From assembly GCA_044371405.1 (NCBI GenBank), contig JBILTS010000065.1:1-11906 (forward strand): DNA of 11,906 nucleotides, written 5' to 3'. Numbering within the stretch: the stretch's first letter is position 1; every line of letters starts with the position of its first letter. The translations under genes and the position numbers were made by a program. Source of the DNA: RGEC01 sp044371405 (lineage in GTDB: Bacteria; Bacteroidota; Bacteroidia; NS11-12g; UBA955). The notes below the pieces were generated by a model. That model saw nothing but the letters and a program-made list of their open reading frames with translations. It did no database searches and was not told where the DNA came from. This document shows positions 6,455 through 11,906 of the stretch, one piece after another.

Positions 6455-8009
6455 CCAGATTCAACCCCAGCGTAAAGGTTAAAAATACCCTGTTGCGCTT
6501 AAAGGTGAGCTCCTGATTCTCGGAAGCAAACTGTGGATCTGTAATAGGGTATGGTGTATAAAATCCACCTGCAGACTGAGAGCTCAGGGCAACATCAATA
6601 TAATAATCCCTGTCGCGCAATCCGAAGCCGCAGGAAAGCACCGTATTAGACTTTTTAAGGGTCGCATCCAACCCGGTAATATTGGGGTTGTAGGGCGACG
6701 GTAAAATGCCGAATCCTCCCCTAAAACGATAGGATTGGTCCTTGTTGTCAGGATTGGGCATGTTCCATTCAGCTCCAATGCGCACATTGGTTACATTGCG
6801 ATAGTTGCTCCGTATGGCCCTGTTTTCTGCATTAAAGGTAAAAACATCATCTGCACTGAGTCGGGCAGCCCCGTAATTATAAAATTCAAAGTCTGCATTC
6901 AGCAGCAAGGATTTCTGAATTACGAACCCTATGCCCGCATTGAACCGAGAAGGGGTGGTGACCTTGTACTTATACGTGTTCAAAGGATCCGAGTATTGAG
7001 CAATCCAGTCACCCTGAGCCCCGGGATCCCCTTTGGGCGCGATGGCATATCCATATTCGCTATTGATTGTATACGTTCTGGGGGTGTGCACAGAAGCCGC
7101 TAAACGCAACTGATCGGTGGGCCTCACTATAATTCCCACCCGTGCAGCCCACGCACCGCCCCGGTCGGTAAATTTGCTTTGATAATCTACCGATGCCAGG
7201 TCCTGCGTGCGAATATCCGAAGGATTCACCGGCCTGTTATCCTTTTCCAGTAAACTCAGGTCCTCGCTGTAGCGAAGTGATGAATACAGTAAACCAATGC
7301 CCAGCATCACCTTGTTGGAGAAATTCAGTCCCACCGTTCCCTGGTACTCATAAATGGCACCCCGGCTCACAATATCCCCGGCCTGATCATTGTTTCTTAC
7401 ACTGTCCCGATAAGCAGAGGTGTAACTCCTGTTTCCTCCCCTGTCATAATCAATAACCCAGGCATCAAAAGCAAGTTTTGACAAGGATGATTGCGCCAGC
7501 TGATTGGGCATTCCCTGAGCATTGGCATCTTGTGCAAAAAAGTCGGTCACAGACGAAAACCGATTGGTTCCCTGAAAGGCCATGCTGCCGCCAAACGCAG
7601 CCAGGCGATTTATGTGAAAACCGTAGCAAACCGCACTCAAACCTGTCTTGCGGGGCTTGCCGTTGGCATCATACTTAATCTCAGATTTTATGTAGTTGAT
7701 GGATGGAAGGTTAAAGTTCAACCTCGTCTCGCGCACATTCTCACCCAGATAATTGGCATTATAGATGGTGTTTTGAAATTGTGCCCCCACATTAAACTCA
7801 CTGCGCCTGAATGTGGCAATGCCGGCTGGATTGGTCATCACGGCCGAAGCATCGGCACCAATGGCAGAAAATGAGCCCGCCATGCCCATGGTTCTGGCTG
7901 TGCCGCCCGAACCGAGCGTACTGTAACGGAGTGCGTCAAATTCACTCTGCGAAAACAGCGAGGTAAAAACCCCAAAAGAAAGGGTGATAAGCCCAAGTAG
8001 TGCCCTCAT
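6450..8009 (-). CDS. FadL/OmpP1/TodX-like outer-membrane beta-barrel protein
   Basis: A 519-residue exported protein with a signal peptide (about 1-20, ending SLFS before QSEFDALRYS). The mature N terminus carries the signature of FadL-type transport proteins: TARTMGMAGSFSAIGADASA followed by N60-P-A-G-I. In FadL relatives this region forms the luminal hatch. The rest is alternating beta-strand sequence rich in aromatic girdle residues (for example VGLNFSNKVMLGIGLLYSSL), ending in the strand NRVFLTFTLGLNLD. FadL relatives move long-chain fatty acids or other hydrophobic compounds across the outer membrane; the substrate here cannot be told. The ATG is fixed by an in-frame TAG just before it, and its A is the last base of a pentanucleotide repeat. 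It follows the lipoprotein gene by 21 bases, so the two are probably one transcript and may work together. Confidence 0.85.
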   Translation of the reverse strand: MRALLGLITLSFGVFTSLFSQSEFDALRYSTLGSGGTARTMGMAGSFSAIGADASAVMTNPAGIATFRRSEFNVGAQFQNTIYNANYLGENVRETRLNFNLPSINYIKSEIKYDANGKPRKTGLSAVCYGFHINRLAAFGGSMAFQGTNRFSSVTDFFAQDANAQGMPNQLAQSSLSKLAFDAWVIDYDRGGNRSYTSAYRDSVRNNDQAGDIVSRGAIYEYQGTVGLNFSNKVMLGIGLLYSSLRYSEDLSLLEKDNRPVNPSDIRTQDLASVDYQSKFTDRGGAWAARVGIIVRPTDQLRLAASVHTPRTYTINSEYGYAIAPKGDPGAQGDWIAQYSDPLNTYKYKVTTPSRFNAGIGFVIQKSLLLNADFEFYNYGAARLSADDVFTFNAENRAIRSNYRNVTNVRIGAEWNMPNPDNKDQSYRFRGGFGILPSPYNPNITGLDATLKKSNTVLSCGFGLRDRDYYIDVALSSQSAGGFYTPYPITDPQFASENQELTFKRNRVFLTFTLGLNLD

Positions 8010-8023
8010 CTAATCTAATCTAA
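8009..8023 (-). repeat. Pentanucleotide repeat (TTAGA)x3 at the barrel gene start
   Basis: Three perfect copies of TTAGA on the minus strand fill most of the 21-base gap between the lipoprotein stop and the barrel ATG. The final A is the first base of the start codon. Copy-number change would alter the spacing upstream of the start without changing the protein. Confidence 0.6.
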
Positions 8024-8030
8024 TAAATTG

Positions 8031-8933
8031 TTATCTCCTGCGACCAGATGTACCCGGTACCGCATTGGATGAGCGACCGCTTCCACCACCATTAAACGAA
8101 CCCTGCTGTGTATTGTTGCTGGGGGTCCAGTTTGAACTTCTGGAATTAGTGCTTCCACCATTATTCGAAGGGGCCGGACTGCTGTTATTCCAGGCAGAAC
8201 TTCTGTTGGATTGTGTAGCAGGCATTCCCGTCTGATAATTATTTCGCCTTGATCCACCATTTGAAAAGCCACTTGAACCGGAGGCAGGGCGAGGATTATT
8301 GATAAATCCACCCGAAGACGAACTACCCGAACCATTGTTGCCATTGTTCCAGCCATTATTGGATCCGTTGTTCGACCAGTTATTCCAACCGTTATTGTTC
8401 CAGCTATTATTGTTCCAGCCGCCAAATGAACCTCCACCCCAGTACATATTGGGGTTGTACATCTGGTTGTAATACATCCAGTAGGGGTCATTAAAAGAGT
8501 TCCACGACTGTCCGCCCATCATCATAGGATTGCCCCATGGACTGCCCCATGGATTTCCCCATGCACTACCCATCATCATTGGATTTCCCATGAACGGATT
8601 GCCACCCCATGGCGAAAAACCCATGCCTAAACGTGTGCATGGCTGAACCATAACTGCAGGACTATGCGTGGGCTGGAGACTGCTGCCACCAAAGTTTCGC
8701 AAACGATCAGAATAGGTTTGTCCGTAACTGCCGGCCTTTGCCGAAGCTTCCCCTGTAGCTGCAGAAGGCATACTGCCCTCAGCATAAAAGCCCTTTCCGT
8801 TTAGGTCTGCTGTGGAGAAATAGGCATCATCATAGTTATTGACCTTGCCAACCGGCCTTACAGATGAACAGGATGCTAAAATAATAGCAAACGTAAGAAT
8901 AGAATAAGTGGATTTAACAAAATGAGCATTCAT
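8031..8933 (-). CDS. Low-complexity Gly/Asn/Trp/Met-rich lipoprotein
   Basis: No known function recognised. From the chosen ATG the product is 300 residues. It has a lipoprotein signal (hydrophobic 11-20, lipobox LASC with C22 as the acylated Cys), so it is membrane-anchored. A more ordinary part (23-100) includes YDDAYFSTADLNGKGFY, resembling the DDxYFS/T segment I recall from other exported Bacteroidota proteins. Residues 103-165 are rich in Gly, Met, Pro and Trp and contain an 18-residue direct repeat beginning GNPMMMG (116 and 134). Residues 166-200 are almost only Trp, Asn, Gly and Ser. The tail (201-300) is Ser/Asn/Gly-rich and ends in three Arg. A longer reading from 9026 would bury the signal peptide behind 31 residues and cross the divergent promoter, so I reject it. 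It is first in a likely two-gene transcript with the barrel gene. It could be a surface or periplasmic partner of that barrel, or an adhesive or structural protein; both are inference. Confidence 0.85.
   Translation of the reverse strand: MNAHFVKSTYSILTFAIILASCSSVRPVGKVNNYDDAYFSTADLNGKGFYAEGSMPSAATGEASAKAGSYGQTYSDRLRNFGGSSLQPTHSPAVMVQPCTRLGMGFSPWGGNPFMGNPMMMGSAWGNPWGSPWGNPMMMGGQSWNSFNDPYWMYYNQMYNPNMYWGGGSFGGWNNNSWNNNGWNNWSNNGSNNGWNNGNNGSGSSSSGGFINNPRPASGSSGFSNGGSRRNNYQTGMPATQSNRSSAWNNSSPAPSNNGGSTNSRSSNWTPSNNTQQGSFNGGGSGRSSNAVPGTSGRRR
8515..8589 (-). repeat. 54-base direct repeat inside the lipoprotein gene
   Basis: Two copies of about 21 bases (8515-8535 and 8569-8589) with two mismatches, spaced exactly 54 bases apart, which keeps the frame. 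They encode the GNPMMMG units. CCCCATG also recurs several times between them (GNPWGSPWGNP). This looks like in-frame tandem expansion of coding DNA. Confidence 0.65.
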
Positions 8934-8947
8934 GGTAATCTTGTTTT

Positions 8948-8977
8948 TCTGGTACTGCTTTTTAGGTAGTACCTTTG
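8948..8977 (+). promoter_or_regulatory. Candidate proS promoter
   Basis: TCTG (8948-8951, one mismatch from the -33 TTTG), 18 bases, then TACCTTTG (8970-8977), an exact TAnnTTTG -7 box. Predicted start is near 8984, with a leader of about 36 bases before the proS ATG. Confidence 0.6.
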
Positions 8978-8983
8978 CATAAC

Positions 8984-9015
8984 CAAAGTTACAAAAAGTA
9001 TTCCATATTTCCAAT
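8984..9015 (-). promoter_or_regulatory. Candidate lipoprotein-barrel operon promoter
   Basis: On the minus strand ATTG (9012-9015), 20 bases, then TAACTTTG (8984-8991), an exact TAnnTTTG -7 box. Predicted start is near 8977, with a leader of about 44 bases before the lipoprotein ATG. The -7 box faces the proS -7 box across 6 bases. Confidence 0.6.
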
Positions 9016-9019
9016 ATCC

Positions 9020-10498
9020 ATGGCATTTGAAAAGGTAAAACGAGAAGAAAACTACAGCGAGTGGTATAACAACCTGGTTAAAAACGCCGATCTGGCAGAA
9101 CACAGTGCTGTTAAAGGATGCATGGTCATTAAACCCTACGGCTTTGCCATCTGGGAAAAAATGCAGCAACAGCTCGATAAGATGTTCAAGGACACAGGGC
9201 ATCAAAACGCCTATTTCCCGCTGTTTGTGCCCAAAAGTTTGTTTGAAAAAGAAGAAAAAAATGCCGAAGGGTTTGCCAAGGAATGTGCCGTTGTTACCCA
9301 CTACCGCCTAAAGGCAGATCCCTCCAAACCCGGCCGCCTCATGGCAGACCCGGATTCCAAACTGGAAGAAGAACTGGTGGTGCGCCCCACCAGTGAAGCC
9401 ATTATCTGGAATACCTATAAAAACTGGATTCAAAGCTACCGCGACCTTCCCATTCTCATCAATCAGTGGGCCAATGTGGTGCGCTGGGAAATGAGAACAC
9501 GGCTGTTTCTCAGAACGGCTGAATTTCTTTGGCAGGAAGGCCACACCGCCCATGCAACCAAGGAAGAAGCCCTGGAAGAAACCCGCAAAATGCTGGATGT
9601 ATACGCCGAATTTGCCGAAGAACACATGGCCGTTCCTGTAATCAAAGGGGTGAAATCGGAAAACGAACGTTTTGCCGGTGCCGACGATACCTATTGCATA
9701 GAAGGTATGATGCAGGACGGAAAAGCCCTGCAAATGGGCACCAGCCACTTTCTGGGGCAAAATTTTGCCAAGGCCTTTGACGTGAAGTTCCAGGACCGCA
9801 ACAGCAAGCTTGATTACGTTTGGGCTACCAGCTGGGGGGTCTCCACCCGCCTGATGGGCGCCCTCATCATGGTGCATAGCGACGATGAAGGCCTGGTATT
9901 GCCGCCCAAGCTGGCACCCATCCATGTAGTAATTGTGCCGGTGTACAAAACCGAAGAAGAACTGAATACCATCAGCGAAAAGGTGGCAGGCATTAAAAAA
10001 GAACTGGAAAAAGCCGGGCTCTCCGTAAAATTTGACAACCGCGACACCCACAAGCCGGGCTTTAAGTTTGCCGAGTGGGAACTGAAAGGGGTGCCCGTTC
10101 GCATTGCCATCGGTCCACGAGATTTACAGAATAATGCAGCTGAAGTGGCCCGCCGTGATACCAAAACCAAAGAAGTAATTGGCATGGACAACCTGGTGGC
10201 GCATGTAACCGGACTTATGGACGAAATTCAGCAGAATCTCTTTAATAGGGCCATGGAGCTTCAAACTTCAAAAACATGGAAAGCCGACAGCTGGGACGAG
10301 TTTGTCGATATCGTTGAAAATCGAAACGGCTTTGCACTGGCGCATTGGGACGGAAGTGGGGAAACTGAAGAGAAAATCAAAGAGATGACCAAGGCCACGA
10401 TCCGCTGTATTCCGCTTGACGCTCAGGAGGAGGCAGGCAATTGCATTCTTACCGGCAAGCCCAGCAGCAGGCGCGTGATATTTGCCAAGGCCTATTAA
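9020..10498 (+). CDS. proS: Prolyl-tRNA synthetase, archaeal/eukaryotic type
   Basis: Charges tRNA-Pro with proline in the cytoplasm. The product has 492 residues, typical of the short type without the inserted editing domain of the E. coli enzyme. Class II synthetase core: motif 1 region around GCMVIKPYGFAIWEKM (33-48) to FPLFVP (66-71); RPTSEAIIW (122-130), which takes part in proline and ATP binding; motif 2 from RWEMRT to WQEGHTAHAT (155-180, with R155, E157, R165 and E168); QMGTSHFLGQNFAKAFD (238-254); and motif 3 SWGVSTRLMGALIM (271-284, with R277). An anticodon-binding domain follows (about 301-400), then the C-terminal domain of this type, which ends in the characteristic FAKAY with a terminal Tyr. 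I chose the ATG at 9020 because MAFEKVKREENYSEWY is the usual family start. An in-frame TTG at 8975 would put 15 unrelated residues in front and overlap the promoter. Its stop overlaps that of the convergent nitroreductase gene. Confidence 0.96.
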   Translation: MAFEKVKREENYSEWYNNLVKNADLAEHSAVKGCMVIKPYGFAIWEKMQQQLDKMFKDTGHQNAYFPLFVPKSLFEKEEKNAEGFAKECAVVTHYRLKADPSKPGRLMADPDSKLEEELVVRPTSEAIIWNTYKNWIQSYRDLPILINQWANVVRWEMRTRLFLRTAEFLWQEGHTAHATKEEALEETRKMLDVYAEFAEEHMAVPVIKGVKSENERFAGADDTYCIEGMMQDGKALQMGTSHFLGQNFAKAFDVKFQDRNSKLDYVWATSWGVSTRLMGALIMVHSDDEGLVLPPKLAPIHVVIVPVYKTEEELNTISEKVAGIKKELEKAGLSVKFDNRDTHKPGFKFAEWELKGVPVRIAIGPRDLQNNAAEVARRDTKTKEVIGMDNLVAHVTGLMDEIQQNLFNRAMELQTSKTWKADSWDEFVDIVENRNGFALAHWDGSGETEEKIKEMTKATIRCIPLDAQEEAGNCILTGKPSSRRVIFAKAY

Positions 10499-11037
10499 TG
10501 AGGGCGTTCGGCTTTGTAGCGCTTTTCATCCACCATTCCCACAAAAAAGAAACCCAGTTGCCTGCCCGCCTCAGGAAGCCCTGTTTTATCTTTCATGAAA
10601 TCTGTGCCGGCGCCATTCCCTGTGGTCCAATAACCCGCTGCATGAGGATGATCTGCCAGGGTTAAATACATGTTTTGTACCGCCATGGCGGTTGCCGCCA
10701 GTTCTTCCCACTCGGGCACTTTGCCGGATGGCACAAACCCAATGGAGATAATGTGCGAAATCTTGAAAGCGTAAGTGCGGATTTTTTCCAGTTTCCGGTC
10801 CTGAAATAACTCAGGCGGTGTGTGTTCAACATAGTAAGCTTCCATGGCATTGCAGAGGGCTGTTTTTTCAGCACCTTCAAACACCCTTAATTGCCAGGGG
10901 AGTGTAAGTTTATGGCTGGGGGCCCACCGTGCATTTTCAAGCATACGTCCAATAACCTCTCCTGGAACAGGCAGTCCGTTAAACTCCTTTACAAAGTGAC
11001 TTCTCCTGCCATGTATAATTTCATCCAGTGTTTTCAT
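10495..11037 (-). CDS. Nitroreductase-family flavoprotein, short YdjA-like type
   Basis: A 180-residue member of the FMN-dependent nitroreductase fold, which usually acts as a dimer with NAD(P)H as donor. Visible family marks: R11-R12-S13 near the N terminus (FMN phosphate contact); AP-SHK (39-43) and PWQLRVFEG (47-55), the usual aaxxAPSxxxxxPWrfxV segment; EELAATAMAVQNMYL (111-125); GYWTTG (135-140); and a late LGFFFVGM strand (161-168). The length matches small YdjA-like proteins, not the roughly 220-residue NfsB type. The physiological substrate is not known from sequence. The start is 10 bases after the transporter stop on the same strand, so the two are probably co-transcribed. The stop shares the tetranucleotide TTAA with the proS stop, so no spacer remains for a terminator. 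Confidence 0.88.
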   Translation of the reverse strand: MKTLDEIIHGRRSHFVKEFNGLPVPGEVIGRMLENARWAPSHKLTLPWQLRVFEGAEKTALCNAMEAYYVEHTPPELFQDRKLEKIRTYAFKISHIISIGFVPSGKVPEWEELAATAMAVQNMYLTLADHPHAAGYWTTGNGAGTDFMKDKTGLPEAGRQLGFFFVGMVDEKRYKAERPH

Positions 11038-11047
11038 TTCAGTGTAT

Positions 11048-11906
11048 TTAACCTGCCTGTTTTTTTCTGAGGCGAAATTCGAGAAAAGATTGAATAAAAA
11101 CTGAAATCAAAATCAGTGATGCTCCCAAATAAAACTGTACCCCCAGGGCGTCATGTTCATTAAATATAATGGCTCCCAGCACTATGCCGTAAATGGGCTC
11201 CAAATTCACGGAAAGGTTGGCGGTAAAGGCTGATAGCTCCTGCAATGCAAAGGTTCCGAGATAAAAAGTAAGATTGGTACACACAATGGCCAAAATAAGA
11301 ATCCACACCAAATCATATTGTCCGTTTTGTGGGTTGAATTCAGGAATCCAGGTGGCATTCGAATCTGCCAGCATCGGAAAAACCAAACTGAGCAGCAAGG
11401 CACCCGACAACATTTCTATGGCGGAAATACTAAGGGATGATGCCCTTTCGATATGTTTTTTGTTTAGGGTAGTGAAAAGAGCCGCCAGGGCTGCACTGAT
11501 AATACCGGTAAGGATAGCGGCACCATAGTGGTGGCTTTCTGTCTTGTCCGTATCCAGTGCATAGTTAATAATGAGAATTCCTGCTATGACCAGCAATCCC
11601 AACAACAGTTCTCTCATCCGGAAAGGTTTGCGGTTAATCAGCGGATCGAGAACGGCGGAAAAAAAGCTGGCGGAACCCAGACAGGCAAGCGTGACGCTGG
11701 CACTGTTCCCAAGTTTGATACTGCCATAAAACGTGAGCCAGTGCATGGCCACAATCACACCAATTCCCATAAAAATCAGCATGTCTTTTCTTGACAAGGC
11801 AGACACTCCTTTCCATACGGCGGGTATGCAGAAATAAACTGCTGCAGTTATCAGCATGCGATGCCAGACCAGATTCAGTGAATCATAGGAAATAAGTTTC
11901 CCCAAA
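11048..11906 (-). CDS. EamA/DMT-family transporter, 5' part outside the window
   Basis: An inner-membrane permease of the drug/metabolite transporter superfamily, normally ten helices built from two EamA repeats of five. About 285 residues are present with roughly nine hydrophobic helices, so about the first helix lies beyond the window. The leftmost in-frame codon of the coding strand here is TTG and need not be a start. Visible parts: helices around MLITAAVYFCIPAVW, MLIFMGIGVIVAMHWLTFYG, SVTLACLGSASFFSAVL and LLLGLLVIAGILIINYAL, then the second repeat from YGAAILTGIISAALAAL to the signature SAFTANLSVNLEPIYGIVLG and the last helix, ending in a basic tail (RLRKKQ). Substrates in this family vary (amino acids, metabolites, toxins) and cannot be assigned. 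It probably leads the nitroreductase gene in one transcript. Confidence 0.9.
   Translation of the reverse strand, partial: LGKLISYDSLNLVWHRMLITAAVYFCIPAVWKGVSALSRKDMLIFMGIGVIVAMHWLTFYGSIKLGNSASVTLACLGSASFFSAVLDPLINRKPFRMRELLLGLLVIAGILIINYALDTDKTESHHYGAAILTGIISAALAALFTTLNKKHIERASSLSISAIEMLSGALLLSLVFPMLADSNATWIPEFNPQNGQYDLVWILILAIVCTNLTFYLGTFALQELSAFTANLSVNLEPIYGIVLGAIIFNEHDALGVQFYLGASLILISVFIQSFLEFRLRKKQAG

Noticed and set aside
8015..8491. 158-residue reading frame overlapping the lipoprotein gene on the same strand
   Set aside because: It is a by-product of repetitive low-complexity coding DNA; the lipoprotein frame has a signal peptide and lipobox and this one has neither.
8330..8612. CRISPR-like or intergenic tandem repeats
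   Set aside because: The repeats are irregular, in frame and inside a coding sequence that encodes Trp/Asn and Met/Pro units; there are no uniform repeats with unique spacers.
8975..9019. TTG start extending proS by 15 residues
   Set aside because: The extra residues overlap the predicted -7 box, and the family start MAFEKVKREENYSEWY begins at 9020.
8934..9026. Upstream extension of the lipoprotein to 9026
   Set aside because: It would bury the signal peptide and translate through the divergent promoter region; the ATG at 8933 gives a proper lipoprotein signal.
9308..10051. Long antisense reading frame (247 residues) within proS
   Set aside because: Complement of a highly conserved synthetase gene with no domain of its own; a codon-bias shadow. 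The same applies to the antisense frames within nrdJ.

Overview
The window reads as an ordinary chromosomal stretch from a member of the Bacteroidota. The evidence is a bacterial geranylgeranylglyceryl-phosphate synthase of the kind found in this phylum, an archaeal-type prolyl-tRNA synthetase, a long B12-dependent ribonucleotide reductase with a C-terminal Cys-rich tail, FadL-like barrel and lipoprotein genes, TAnnTTTG-type -7 promoter elements, and A-rich start regions instead of Shine-Dalgarno sites. I see no rRNA, tRNA, CRISPR array, insertion sequence or phage gene.

Left region (150-2634, minus strand): a probable four-gene operon read right to left. It holds a GGGP synthase, an unknown protein with two membrane segments, and two small secreted or membrane-anchored proteins that are tandem paralogues of each other. 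Gaps are 19, 3 and 60 bases. A 365-base divergent spacer (2635-2999) separates it from nrdJ and holds candidate promoters and a compound hairpin or dyad.

Centre (3000-6369, plus strand): nrdJ, a 1106-residue adenosylcobalamin-dependent ribonucleotide reductase, stands alone and ends at a clear intrinsic terminator. Its codon use is strongly biased toward C-ending codons, unlike the AT-rich genes to its left, which suggests high expression.

Right-centre (6450-8933, minus strand): a lipoprotein of extreme low complexity (Gly/Asn/Trp/Met/Ser) lies 21 bases upstream of a FadL/OmpP1-like outer-membrane barrel. They look co-transcribed from a promoter whose -7 box forms a near-perfect dyad with the -7 box of the divergent proS gene.

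Right end (9020-11906): proS (plus strand) converges with a short nitroreductase-family gene, and the two stop codons share a TTAA. Upstream of the nitroreductase on the same strand, 10 bases away, is an EamA/DMT-family transporter cut off by the window edge.

Most of the content is housekeeping: DNA precursor synthesis, aminoacylation and a lipid head-group step. The least explained items are the tandem paralogue pair in the GGGP synthase operon, the low-complexity lipoprotein paired with a barrel, the overlapping divergent promoters at 8948-9015, and the structured element upstream of nrdJ. I found no clear defence system, biosynthetic cluster or other exotic system.
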